Of a stretch of DNA of 51,843 bases, positions 34,570-48,805 are shown in pieces; the stretch's first letter is position 1; each line of letters starts with the position of its first letter. The DNA lies in NCBI RefSeq assembly GCF_008831285.2, contig NW_022204796.1, positions 1 to 51,843 of the forward strand, given 5' to 3'. This DNA is from Nymphaea colorata. Its lineage: Eukaryota > Streptophyta > Magnoliopsida > Nymphaeales > Nymphaeaceae. Position numbers and translations under genes: made by a program. Below the pieces are notes generated by a model that saw only the letters and a list, made by a program, of their open reading frames with translations, was not told the DNA's origin and did no database searches.

Positions 34570-35872
34570 TCAGCTAGAGGCTGTCAGTGTCGATGTGCGA
34601 TAGACTGTAGTTTAGAGGAAGCTAGCCGAAAAGACTTCGTATTTTTGCTTCAGCCGAAGATTCACCCCGCTCATGTCCATCTTGTCCAGTCTCTTCTCGA
34701 TGTTGTTAACAGCTACAGGCCTTGCTCTTTGGTGATCTATCCGTGGCGCACCTTGGACAGCATCCTCGTCCACTTCTAGCGCAAGGCCTATATCTGAGCG
34801 TTCTTGTTGATGTGGGCCTCGTGAGCGGTCAGTTATATATCTTTTGCAGGCTAGTCTGCAGGCTCGGTGGCGTTGCTACTGCTGTGGTTCTTCTTTATGA
34901 GGAGGAGTGACTATTTGAGGAACTAATTCCCCATTACTTTGTGGCGATCGGGGATGTGGATGGGTAGGGGAGGAGGGGAAAGGGGGATGAATTAATTGCT
35001 TTTGAAGCTGCCCTATGCCTGCAATCTATTCTGGAGGTTTTGGTTTCCCTTGATGATGTTTTCCAGCCTGCTGGAGTAGCTTTCTTCAAAGTTTTTGAGA
35101 CTTAGATTCTCCTGTTTCATTTTTGCCAGCCTCATCAACCGATTGGCCTGTCTCTCGTACTCCTAAGGACGCCTGAGCAGTCCCATTGAATTTTTCCTCA
35201 CCATTGGTTCCTTATTCAGATTGTTTCCATTCTCTTCACTCTGCGTATTGATATTGGGTAATTTTACACTACTTTTTGCTTTTTATTTCATTTCCTTTCT
35301 TCTTTACCAATATCCACTTCTTTATTGGTCACTTCTTCATCCCTTTTCATCTTTCTCTCTTCAATGGCTTTTACTCTTTCTCGATTTGCATTCGTTTGTT
35401 TGCGATTCTTTCCTATATTTTTTCTCTCATTTGTTGTAGAGTGGTGTCTGAGTACAGTCTCCGGTGCAGGATCTATTGTTGGCTTTGCTATTTGATTTTT
35501 AGGTGGTGTTATTCTTTCTATTTGCGCATGCGATCGATCAATTATTGCGCTTTTTGGAGCTTCAATTCTATTCTTATTTTTCGGCTCGCTGAGTAACCAA
35601 TAAAATACTCTTTGGTCGTCGATGCTGTTTCTGAGGGCCTTGAGATTGGATTACACGGTCTAGAAGTATTCCTCTGGATTGGATAGCAGTAGCGCTTCCA
35701 TGTTGGTTCGTTTGGGTAATGATTTTTTGTTAGGATTGATCATCATTTTTCCTGTTGATAATTGCTTTGCTAGCGACTATTGGATACTGGACAGGAGTTT
35801 GGATGTGATGTCACTGTTGGTCTTTGGTTTTTTAGTCGGTTTTGGCTCGGTTGGAATCGATCCCTTCTTCAT
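34570..35872 (-). CDS. Charged, partly coiled-coil protein (about 430 aa)
   Basis: ATG 35872 (MKKGSIPTEPKPTKKPKTNS). With TAR as Glu it continues through SDITSKLLSSIQESLAKQLS, EEYFETVESNLKALRNSIDD, VKAIEERKMKRDEEVTNKE, then KEPMVRKNSMGLLRRPEEYE, NFEESYSSRLENIIKGNQNL and a C-terminal helical part NKNAQIEALREKWTRMLSKV ... NNIEKRLDKMDMSGVNLRLK, ending at TGA 34570. Frame changes are near 35290 and 34705. It is rich in Lys, Asn and Ser, probably a scaffold or linker. Unrecognised. Confidence 0.65.
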
Positions 35873-36165
35873 TCTTGATGTAAAGTGTGTAAGTAATAAT
35901 AATCTCAAAATAAGTCCAAAAAAAGGAGAGGGTTCATCTATGTCAAATCTGCATTGGGCTAGACTTGGCTCCTTCCAAAACGCTTATAAGTAAATCATCG
36001 GTCCAATCAAATATAAACCTTTCTATGTGCGGAAACTAAATCTCCTCTGTCACCTCTCCAATTCAGATTTCTACAATCTTATCCACACGCAAGCGCCCTC
36101 TCGCAAAATAGCCATCAGTACCCCTCCATCCATCTAGAAATTACCCCATCAACACTAACCACACC

Positions 36166-36806
36166 ATGCAGTTGAGCAGCATGAACCTAACAGCCATCCG
36201 CGAGCTTCTCTTTAAAAATGCAAAATAAACCACTAGTCCATTGACTAACTATCGCGTATAAGTTTTCCTGCGTTGACCAAACTGGTCCTGAGTAGCTCTC
36301 TCCTAACCAAGACGACAATGAGATAGGTCCTATCGGATGCCGAGCCCTTTCAAGTTCATAGCTGCTGAGTCGTTTGACATAGCTATCGCTGAACAACAAC
36401 AAGATAAAAGACGTCGGCGTGAAGGCATTGGCGACTGCTGACCTTTCGGCCATAGAAGACCTCTCTCTAAGTTTCACTTTTATTACTCAGGTGATAACGT
36501 GATCACTACTGAGGGAGTGGCTGCGCTGCGGGGACGATTGGACAGCATTTAGTGTCTGAGTCTGGGAGGAAACAAGCTCAACGATCGGTCGATTGCAGTC
36601 ATCGGCGGTTTGAATCCTGAGTGCATATACTATCTGAAGTTGTGTAAATGTGGGACTATGCAGCGCGTAACGAGATCACTGATGAGGGATTGAAGGACAT
36701 CTTGAAGAATTGCAAAAAATTGGATGTGCTGTTGGTGGATCGAAATAAGATCACGGAGAGTAAGGACAAATACAACGCCAATAAGAATCTGTATCTGTTT
36801 TATTGA
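36166..36806 (+). CDS. Leucine-rich-repeat protein (about 200 aa) with two 20-nt introns
   Basis: ATG 36166 (MQLSSMNLTAIRELLFKNAK). LRRs of the RNI type follow: FPALTKLVLSSSLLTK, LSRLTELSLNNNKIKDVGVK, AIEDLSLSDNVITTEGVA, IECLSLGGNKLNDRSIAVIG, CIYYLKLSRNEITDEGLKDI, LDVLLVDRNKITES; stop TGA 36804. Two repeats are rebuilt only by removing the 20-nt introns at 36471-36490 and 36644-36663, and both then show the exact LxLSxNxIT spacing. One further frame change lies near 36258. LRR proteins of this size often bind partners in cilia or in ubiquitin ligase complexes; the partner is unknown. Confidence 0.85.
36471..36490 (+). other. 20-nt intron in LRR gene
   Basis: GTTTCACTTTTATTACTCAG. Splicing gives EDLSLSDNVITTEGV, a perfect LRR unit, across the junction. 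Retention shifts the frame into TGA within a few codons (..ITQVIT-stop). Confidence 0.92.
36644..36663 (+). other. 20-nt intron in LRR gene
   Basis: GTAAATGTGGGACTATGCAG. Splicing gives YYLKLSRNEITDEGLKD, again a perfect LRR unit. This is the strongest proof in the window that 20-nt introns are real and not frameshift artefacts, because it removes sequence between two halves of a repeat with known spacing. Confidence 0.93.
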
Positions 36807-36820
36807 ATGTAATACTGCTA

Positions 36821-39800
36821 TCATGGGGGGAGGGGGTATTTGATTGTTGGGTTAAGTGGAAGATAGACAGATCATTGGGTAATCAATAAAGGTATTCTTA
36901 GAATTGATCAATGTGAAATTGTATCTTTTTAATTTACCATTTGCCTTATTGATTTGCATTACGTTTTCTCCGATCATGCCATACAGATACTTCTCATGGT
37001 TGATTTCAATTTCAACCTCGCGGCCAAACTTATTCCTCGTGATCAGGCCCCTCTCTTCGTTCAATCTCAGCACAAGGGAAGGACTGAACAGGAGGTGTTA
37101 ATTTTTATTGTAGGAACGGCCCTCGTAGATGCATTTCACATCCTTTAGATGGGTGTTCACCATGAATATGTTCTCCTAGCGTCCATCACGCACAGCGAGA
37201 AGTGCTTCTCCTTGCATTTTAGCAATCTGATGATGGGGGAAGTGCTCACCTTCACCATGCACTTCCTGTTGTACGATTTGCGGTACATCACTAACAGGCT
37301 TGTCTATGAAGCCATCACCAATTCCTAGTCATCGTAGACCATAACTCCTTGGGGGATGTCACCCAAACGATCCTCCAAAGTGACGGTGGTCAGCAGCACT
37401 CCTTTTTCGTTGTAGTGGCACACCCTTCCGAGCTTGCTGATGACTGATAGGAAGCAGTTGGAGATGTCGTTGTCCATGAAGTTGACCAAGCTGATGCCCG
37501 ATGCTTTCTGGTTTCGCGATTTGGTGTGGCCGCCGAGTGAGGAATGCATTGAGGAATCAGGTCGGTTGTTTGGCTTTAGGGGAAGATCATTCTCCAGTGT
37601 CTTGGCTGTGAAGAGAAGGCTTTGGGTGTAGAGGTTGACGATCTAGACGGTGTTATTGTCGAGGAGGATAGCGATGAATTGATGGCATTTGTTGCAGAAT
37701 AGCTCAGTGATGTGCATCACCTTGAAGTAGAAATATGAACCAATGTATTACATGCTGCTATCGAAGACTAAAATTTAGCCATTTTAGAAGATTATACTTA
37801 TGAAGTCCTACAGGCCGCCCCTACCTTACAGTATCTTTAGTACGCGGGATTTCTCTGAGATTTTCTTTTATTTTGTCTTTAATTTCTGCCTCGATTTTAG
37901 GATCTTTGCTGATTTTATATTGTTGAATTTTTTCTCTTCATTTTCGTTCAAAGAGTATGGCAGTATAGTCCTTGAGGTGTAAATGTAGAAATCGTCATCA
38001 AATCCGTTGAAGATCTTCGACTCATTTGAGATTTCTCCATAGGATGATACAGATATATCTTTTCGAGGTGGAAGGTGGAGAGAATGGCCATATTTCCGTT
38101 GTTATACAAGACCAACAGTTCCTAATCGTTGTGGAAAAGACAGATATCCAGGATGGGGGATTGGCATATCTTTGTTTGGTATTTGATGGCCTTTATATAC
38201 CGATCGAAGAGATAGACTGATCCGCTAGAACAACTGAGGAAAAGACTTGTCAGTTTGGAGCTTATCCTCACGTTGTTGATACTGATTCTGTAGCTTGTCT
38301 CAGTGTTTATTAGTTGGGTCGATACGCATAGTTTCTACTATGTATTATCGAGAGAAGAGTTCAGCTAGACCAGAGAGAAGTAGCCCAATTCATTGAAGAG
38401 GGCAACTCCGAAGGGAAGGACTGATTGGCATTTGGCTGAATAGGGGAAATCATGCTAGAATACTTTCTCCTTGATCTTCATTTCATCATCGAGCAAGTAT
38501 ACGATGATTTGAGTCTGATTCTCCTTCTACAGGGCAACAACGATGTGGAACATTTGCTTGTTCTTGCTTCGGTACAGCTAGACGAAGGTGACAACTTCCT
38601 TGAAGCATTTTTAGAAGATGATCTATTCGGTTATGCGGTTGAGAGTTTTCTTCAGTTTGAAGAGTCTTATCTACCGGTTGAAGAGGGAAGTTAGCAGGAA
38701 ATGCTGGAAGACCGAGATGTTGATGATGCCAAGATGTTTATTGTTCATCTATAATGGGTCTCCAGCCTACTATTTCTTGTTTTTGAAGTATAGAGACTAC
38801 CGATCATCTCTTTTGTAGAATATTTTTTCAGTCTAATGCCTCATCCTCGGCTACTGGCTCAAATTTGCTCGAACACTGGTCAAATGTTATTGGTTTTTTT
38901 CATATTTTTCAATTATTTTTCATAATTTTTATGGAATTTGGCAGAGCTTAATTCAAAATTTCTCTACTGCGCTTCCCTCTAAAGGAAGGAGTTATCCAAT
39001 ACTATATGTTTCTGGAAGTTGTTCCTCGCTTATACGAAGGCGTGTGCAATGTTGATGCTATTTTAAATGGAGGAATGCTAAAAGAAGTGGAAAACTTTTT
39101 GGATATCGTCATTCTTGATCTTGGTTACATTCGATTTTATCTTCCTGCGATCCAATGATTCCGTATTCCTTCGGAACATCATCTTGTCATTTGATTTCTA
39201 GCTGGACAGCTATGACCCTCTGACGCTATTTTTGATATTGTTCGTAAGGAAATTGATGGGTTTTTGGGATATGCCTATATTCCTCGGTCTGTTATTGGAG
39301 ATATTGATGATCTATTGCACTTCATCCGATTCTTCCATTTGGATCTTGACTGAATTGTGGATCTTTTGCATCTTTTTCAGATCTTCTTTTTCGTGCAATT
39401 TCGCCCTCACGTGCGTGTACTTAAAGGAGAGAGAATTGAGGATGGTGTGATGGTTGCAATCGTAGAATACAATCTCTTTTTCAAAGCTAATTGCGATTAT
39501 CTTGCTCCGCTGACCTCGGCTGGAAGATGGTGCATGGACTGGATGGCATTGGTCTATTTCATCTTCACGTAACTGATCAATTTCCCAAATTAATTCGTAT
39601 GTTTATCGATTATTTCAGTTGCTGATGGTGGAGAATACTCATTCTTTTTGACTGCTTGCGTGATGGACAATTCTTCTTCTAAAAACTGCAGCAAATCATC
39701 CCAATTGAGTTGATTTTTTCCTGAGGATCGAAGCAGCGTTTCCCTTATACCGATCGGTTATCCGTTCATGTACTTGTACAGTAGCAATGCGACTTCCTTC

Positions 39801-39915
39801 ACTTTAGAGATAGTCTTACATCGACGGTCAGATAGGAGCGTTTCTGCGTTATCAGCTTCGCGTAGAAGTCCTCCTTTATACGCGCCAGCATCGATTTGAA
39901 AGTTATCTCACTCAT
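36821..39915 (-). CDS. Large unrecognised protein, beta-propeller-like C-terminal part (about 1,000 aa)
   Basis: ATG 39915 (MSEITFKSMLARIKEDFYAK). The N-terminal part is helical (SKVKEVALLLYKYMNGEPIG, WDDLLQFLEEELSITQAVKK). A strand-turn region follows (AISFEKEIVFYDCNHHTILN), then long polar coil (HEKEDLKKMQKIHNSVKIQM). From about 38800 down, short strand repeats dominate (HQFIAILLDNNTVEIVNLYT, LGRVCHYNEKGVLLTTVTLE, EVEIEINHEKYLYGMIGENV), as in WD-like propellers. Frame changes are frequent and the gene is AT-rich. The 3' end is uncertain: the last open frame passes 36852 through TAA, and the nearest adjacent-frame TGA is at 36821. No family is assigned. Confidence 0.55.
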
Positions 39916-39973
39916 TTTTAGGATTATATACGGTCGTTCAAATAAACATTATCAATAGAGGGGAAGTTGGCTG

Positions 39974-40994
39974 ATGGCAAGAATTGAATATAGACATTTC
40001 TTAAAATAGAAGTGCATAAGTGGTGATGTGGGGATGAGAGAAAACATGAGAGAAAGAGAATACTAGTTGAAGAAATCTGGAGAGAGGCCCAAGATTCATA
40101 AGGACTTTACGTTTTGTTCGAAAGGCAACCGACACTGATAAATGACAAAATTGCGAAGTATTTGCTGGAGGAGGGATAGGGTGAGATCCTAGTGAATTGG
40201 CAACGAGTCCATTCAAGGCCTATTACGCTTACGTTAAGTACGATTACGAGGGAAAGATCATTGAAAAGAACCCTGTGGGGAAGATCTGGAGTAAAAGGAT
40301 TACCGACCCTCTGACTATTGCAGTCCTAACGATGAGGATGAACGAGAGAGCGTGGTTTAATCTTTGTGATTAGAGCATCCCAACCAGTAAACCTAAGAAA
40401 GCAATGATTCGAACGGTGCCCATAGGGGTAAAACATGGTGAGAAGAGAAACGGATGCCATTATGAGATATAGCTATAGGCAATTGAGTATACAACTGCTA
40501 GAAGATAGAAATAAAGCGTCACATTTGCCTCCAAAACCGATAAAAGGGCTAGAAGTTAATATAGTAAAAGCGATATTTTGATGCAGCAATAGCTTACAAG
40601 TGCATCGCTGGCATTTCCTAGAGGGTCTCTAAGAAAAAATACTCCGAATAATAACTGGAGAGATCTAGAACATGAACATAAACGCAAAGCTAAAGTTCCT
40701 CAAATGTTTTTCTAAATTAGCAATGCTAATTGCTCCAACAACTTGCAGATAATTGCCAAAAAGTTCATATCTTTCTTGGTGAAGAACAGATACAAAGATT
40801 ACAACACTCAATTCTACAATGCCAAATGGCTACTACGGTAGAGAAAATATGAAGAAGCATTACAAGCAACGAGAATAGCCTACAATATCAAGAAGACAGA
40901 CTCTATAATCAATCTCTTCAAGTAGATCTAGCAGACGAGACTGTCCCCCTCTTCAAAGTCCCTCCCATCCGTTGCGCTGTCGATGTCAATATGA
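39974..40994 (+). CDS. FKBP-type/TPR protein, AIP (XAP2)-like (about 335 aa)
   Basis: ATG 39974 (MARIEYRHFLKEKCISG). A degenerate FKBP fold follows: KIAKYLLEEGEGEILVNW, AYVKYDYEGKIIEKNPVG, IAVLTMRMNERAWFNLCDES, GEKRNGCHYEIELEAIEY; this order (YxYEG, TMRxxExAxF, YEIELxxIE) is that of AIP-type FKBPs. The C-terminal half has TPR-like helices (NLQIIAKKFISFLVKNRYKD, YNAKWLLRERKYEEALQATR, IAYNIKKTDSIINLF), ending at TGA 40992. AIP-like proteins are Hsp90 co-chaperones without strong prolyl isomerase activity; this role is inferred. Its start is 58 bp from the divergent large gene. Frame changes occur near 40130, 40205 and 40570-40730. Confidence 0.65.
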
Positions 40995-41059
40995 TGTTAA
41001 ACATATCTCTTGTTATTTATGCATCGGATCCACTTTTTATAATTATAAAATATAAGAGA

Positions 41060-44208
<3,149 letters not shown>

Positions 44209-44245
44209 TATCCCATATGATTATTGCAAAACACTCGGATTATCA

Positions 44246-44565
44246 TCAAAAACTGGCCATGGCGGCGATCTGTATTTCTATCCCTTTGCTCTCCCTCATC
44301 TTGCTCTGGAAGCGGTCCCTGAGTGCGCGCATGGTCTCGTGGTTGTTGAGTATGTTTCCGTAGGCGAAGAGGAAGATGGAGTCTTTGGAACTGGAGTATT
44401 TTCCTGTGATGAAGGTGCGAAGATAGTGTACGTTTGCCTCTAGAGGCACGTAGAAGCTAGATCGTAAGGGGCATACCTTTTCTCTCCGCTTTTCATGAGA
44501 GGGACTGCTGATTTGGATTCGTATATAGTGATGAGAACTTTATCATCGATGGTTGCTTCCTGCAT
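44246..44565 (-). CDS. ATG12: ATG12-like ubiquitin-fold protein without C-terminal glycine (99 aa)
   Basis: ATG 44565 (MQEATIDDKVLITIYESKSA) through a 20-nt intron at 44457-44476, then SFYVPLEANVHYLRTFITGK, SKDSIFLFAYGNILNNHETM, RALRDRFQSKMRESKGIEIQ, ending IAAMASF and TGA 44246. The pattern (KVLI..., FxVP, hydrophobic helix, SIFLFxxxNxxxxxxExMxxLxxxF) fits the ATG12/ATG8 ubiquitin fold, closer to ATG12. ATG12 normally ends in Gly for conjugation to ATG5; here the last residue is Phe. ATG12 without Gly that binds ATG5 non-covalently is known in some apicomplexans and yeasts. An alternative is another ubiquitin-like protein. The gene is convergent with the helicase gene, 37 bp apart. Confidence 0.6.
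44457..44476 (-). other. 20-nt intron in ATG12-like gene
   Basis: Minus strand GTATGCCCCTTACGATCTAG. Splicing yields KSGEKSFYVPLEANVHYL, with the FxVP strand of the ubiquitin fold across the junction. Without splicing the frame is lost. Confidence 0.85.
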
Positions 44566-44673
44566 GGGGGTGTGGGTGGGGTGTTAGCTTCAAGAATTAT
44601 TATAAACTACATAGATAGATATAGTCTTGGTGTGTGGGTGAGTCAATAGGGGTTTAAATGATTTAGCGATCCA

Positions 44674-47187
44674 TCATCCGATTCCGAAATACTTCTTCAA
44701 TTCGATGACCAGTTGCCACTAGTCCTTGGTCACCTCCTCCCGGTAATGCTCCTTGAGACAGTCGATTGACCGTCTGGAGATTAGCGAGACCAGTTTGGCG
44801 CCGACTTAGAACTGCTTGCCGGCCTGCATGGTGGGGTCTCCTCCGATTGAAATGGCAACGCTGCCGGTTGTCTTCCTCGCCTCCTTCAGCTTCTTGTGGT
44901 TGTGCTCGATGGATTCAACCACGCCGATCTTGACCCGGTCGACTTGGCTATTCTTGTCCTTGGGGTCCCTCTCGCGATAGACCACCAAAGGAGTGCCGAT
45001 TTTCAGGACTCCGTTCTCGACGTCTACTCCGATGACGATGGGATCGTTCTTTCTGAAGATTTGGACGCACTTGAGTACGCAGGGGAAGACAGCTTCTTTT
45101 CCTTCCTTGATCTTGCGTTCCTCTCTGACCTCATTCACGTACTTCGTGAAGAAATCGGTGAGATGGTAGATGATATTGGCGGTGAAGACCTTGATATCGT
45201 TTTCCTATGCGTATTTCTGAGCGTCCTGCAGCACCTTCACGTCGAAGACCAACAAGCAGCCATACCTATATCGATTTACTCTTACTCTTTTTTCCTTCGT
45301 TCGGGGATCTAGGAAAGCATTGACTTCATGGCTTTCATTACATCTTCCTTGGAGACTGGACCGACTGTCACGTAGGAAACTGGAACTTTTTCCTTTGCTA
45401 GGTATTCAAGCAGGGCTTCCAGAGAGCCCAGGGTGGATGCAGCCACACCGACTCCAAGGTTTTCCAGCTTGATTTTCTTCTTTACGTTTTAGAACTCGTT
45501 GAGAACGATGGCTTTGGCGTCATTGACTTCATCTTCTGTGTTGGCGACGATGAGAGGAGTGCCTGCTACTGCGTTATCGAGGCCTGGAGCTGAGATTTTG
45601 ACACCATTAGCGCCCCAAAGTTCCCTATGATGCATGTACTAATCCTTGATTCTCATTTCCTTCATGGGATGCGGCGTCAGTAGAGCTTTGACTTTGGTCA
45701 CGATGGGTCCTTCAAAGCCGAGCAGTACAATCTGGTCATCTTTTTTGATCTTTCCATCGACGAGCATGCAATCGATGGTGGTTCCGTGTCCTTCGATCAT
45801 CTTCACCTCCATCACTGTGCACCTGAAGACGTTCTCTTTCACCTTTATCCTCTTGCTGATGTTGGGAAGAGTGGTGGAGTATTTGACGATCACTGAAAGC
45901 AGATCCGGAATGCCCTCGCCCGTGATGCCTGATGTTGGAACTAGACTGATGTATTATGAAGGGTCCTCGTTCTACCAGTAGAGGGCGGCATTGTATCCCT
46001 TGGTGTTTAGCTAGAGGATGATCTTTCTGAACTTGTCGTCGTAGTCATGCAGGCCTCCTTGATTGCTGCTTGAGAGTAAGATAGGATGATCCGTCCTTGT
46101 TTGCCTTCCAGTCGTATGACCTATCGATCTTGTTGAGCGCAACCACGAATGGAGTGTTCCTTTTGGAAAGCAACTCCAGCGATTCCAAGGTTTGGTTCTC
46201 TAGGCCATGCTGCAAATCGATGACCAAGATGGCGATATCGCAGAGACTGGACCCTCTCGATCTCAAATTGCTGAAGCTCTCGTGGCCTGGGGTGTCGATG
46301 ATCAGCAGTCCCGGCACGTTGACGTCGACCTCGTAGAAGCTCTTGCACTTGTTGACCTCCTCGATGAGTTTTTCCTGGGGGAAGAAGGTGGCGCCGATCT
46401 GCTGGGTGATTCCGCCGGCCTCGCCCTCCTGGACGTTGGTGTGCCTGATCTTGTCGAGGAGGGTGGTCTTGCCTGTGTCCACATGGCCCAGAATGCAGCA
46501 GACAGGACTTCTGAACTCTCCTGGCTTCCTCACGAAGAAGGCGTGATCGTTTCTCAGCAATTTCGACTCCTCTTTTTCCTTCTTCTGCTTGTGTTCGATC
46601 ATCTGTTGTATTTCCTCTTCGGTTGGTTCCTCGCCTTCGTCTTCCTCTTTCTGCTACTTTTCGGCCTGTTGCTTGTTTTGTTACAATTGCTGTCTCTGTC
46701 TTTCCAGTTTCTCCTGGTCTTTCTTCTTGACGTAAATGCCCAATTTCTTCAATCTTTTTATTTCGTTCTTTGCCTCTTCGGCTTTGCGTTGTTTTTCCTC
46801 TTCTTCCTTTCTTTTTCGTTATTACTCTTCCAGTCTGATGCGTTCTTGCTCTCTTTCGAATTCCAGACGGAGCCGTTACTGTTCTTCTTCAAATTTTTGC
46901 TGTTCTTCTTGTTTCTTCTTGGCTAGCAGAGCAGCAGCGTTCATTTTGGGTGCTGCTCCTTTCTTGTCCTTTCCTTTTCCCTTCGTTTCTTCTTTCTTGG
47001 CTTCTGGTTCTTCGGTCTTGGACTATCCCTTGGCTTCCAGTTCAGCTTTGAGTTTGGCTGCTTCTTCCTCTTTCTTCTTCTTTTCCTTTAGTTTTTTCTT
47101 CTGGCCCTTAGTGAGTCCCTTGGTGGCGGGGTCGTTGTCCTCCTCGTCGGATTCCTGCTTGGCTATCTTCTCCTCCTCTTTGCTCAT
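44674..47187 (-). CDS. EIF5B: Translation initiation factor eIF5B (about 837 aa)
   Basis: ATG 47187 ([19 protein letters not shown]). The Lys/Glu-rich N-terminal region is typical of eIF5B. The GTPase has G1 [18 protein letters not shown], switch [15 protein letters not shown]3 [20 protein letters not shown] and G4 [12 protein letters not shown]. Domain II and beyond: [91 protein letters not shown], then TGA 44674. It catalyses ribosomal subunit joining with GTP. TAA/TAG stand at Glu positions in KxEYxHH, QFE and DEW. One-base breaks occur near 46075 and near 45250-45300. A 239-aa Phe/Leu-rich frame on the other strand is its antisense shadow. Confidence 0.95.
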
Positions 47188-47425
47188 TGAATGTTGATGA
47201 GAATATAATATTACGATCGAATTCTTTGATTAGGATTATATACCGGAAGAGTCGATAGAAATCGAAGGGATTTGGTAATCAATACCGGTGGTAGGTGGGC
47301 TGGTTGGATAGATGGACCTTTGTTGAGAGATTGTAATGATCGGTATGGTGTTTGATTGTTTGGTTATAAGACGGTTATGCTATGATGGGTTGGGCAAGTG
47401 TAAGTATGATATAAATTAAGTATGA

Positions 47426-48805
47426 TCATAGTGCCTTCAGTTGCTCCTGGATGATGGATTCCAATACCTCCTGCATTTACTCTCCCAAGCCGTGCATCCT
47501 CACGAATTTTTTAGCCACCAGCCTAGGCTCCTCGTCGCCCTTCAGTCTAAGCTCCTCCACCTTCTCGCCCACCTTTATCTACAGGATTAGTCTCGGTTTT
47601 TCGCGCTAGATGAAGGAGGGAGGAGCGCAATTCTTGTTCTTGACTCTTCCGAGGTTCTATAGGGCCTATTTTTTCTTTTGCTTCTCTCTTCTGCCCTTCT
47701 ACAGCCTCTATATTTATTTTTCGTAGTTCTTGATATTTGGATTTGGGATTTTTTTGTGATAATTTGCGATGATTTCCGGTTTGAACGTGCAAAGCTTGAG
47801 CTCTTCTTCTTATTTTAGCTTCTCGTGATCCACATCCTCCCTTTTCTCCTTGGTGAAGTAAAGATTGTTTACTAATCGTTTTGCCTACTCCACGGAAAGC
47901 GTCTTTTCCTTCTGAGGCTATACTTGCTATCGACTTGTCTTCATCAATTGCTCTTTCTCGAGTCCCCGTCTATACAGTATCTAATGGTATGACAATTCCT
48001 TGCCCCCTGAGGAGATGTATCCTGAAAGTTCATTCAGTTTGGAGTCTCTGAGGTTGTCGATTCTATTCGTGCTCAAGTATTTTTGCAGAGATTTTCCTGC
48101 AATCTACTTGCTGCGAGTGTTTATCTGGGGCTGGAAGCGGAAATTGCCTTCCTATTTCGCTGCTGGCTGTTTCCGGGGGGCAGCGAAGGGGGTATAGTAT
48201 TTGTGTCTTATCCTCAGCCAGAATTAGACTATTTCCTGCAAGGTCAACGACTCATCTTCAGTCTATGGGTACTCCTCCACGTATTTGAGTCTCTTCCCCT
48301 CCAGGTCGGGATATTTATAGTTGAGAAGTTCCACTATTTCTGACTGTCTGAGAGGGTGTGGGCAGAAGAGCATAGACAGGAGGGACTAGACTTCTTCAGG
48401 GTCGATGGAGTTGCGTTACAGATCGTACTCAACAAGGACCAGCCACAATTGGGTGAGGATTTACTCTAATTTTCTCTTTAGAGCTGGATTGTTATTGTCG
48501 AACCGGCCCATCCTCATTACGATCTAATTGAACCCTTGATAATCCACTTCTCCATCTTCCGCGTACTCTTTCAGCAGTTCTCCTAATTATTTTTCCAATC
48601 TCTGCACGAGTATATTATAGGATTCTAGGTTGACTTTGGGTTTGGAGGCTAGTTCTGCGATTTCCCTTTCTCTTTCCTCTAGGAGTTTTTCATGCTCTGA
48701 CCTGCGTATGTAGAAATTGCGGTTGTAGATTTTGACCTGTGGGCATAGTTGCTCGTATTATTTGGCTAGCTATTCGGGCGTGGAGTCGGCCTATGACGAT
48801 AGCAT
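47426..48805 (-). CDS. Unrecognised helical protein with C-terminal protist module (about 455 aa)
   Basis: ATG 48805 (MLSSEADSTPEELAKEYEQL). A single frame stays open to about 47690, using many TAA/TAG as Glu: SYNILVQRLEKELGELLKEY, DGEVDYQGFNEIVMRMG (EF-hand-like), LTQLWLVLVEYDLERNSIDP, EVESLLSMLFCPHPLRQSEI, NFRFQPQINTRSKEIAGKSL, YHEILYRRGLEKEQLMKTSR. After one frame change near 47690 the tail is PRLILEIKVGEKVEELRLKG, LVAKKFVRMHGLGEEMQEVL and SIIQEQLKAL, a module (strand, acidic loop, xFxxxHGL, helix) that recurs at protein ends in ciliates. TGA 47426. Function unknown; helical EF-hand-like content suggests a cytoskeletal or ciliary role. Confidence 0.7.

Noticed and set aside
46060-46100. 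Tiny intron to explain the eIF5B frame break
   Set aside because: No GT..AG pair of suitable length lies between YDWK and the downstream HDYDDKF block; a one-base insertion explains it better.
46207-46926. 239-aa Phe/Leu-rich frame on the plus strand
   Set aside because: Antisense of the Lys/Glu-rich eIF5B N-terminus and GTPase; such complements always look hydrophobic.
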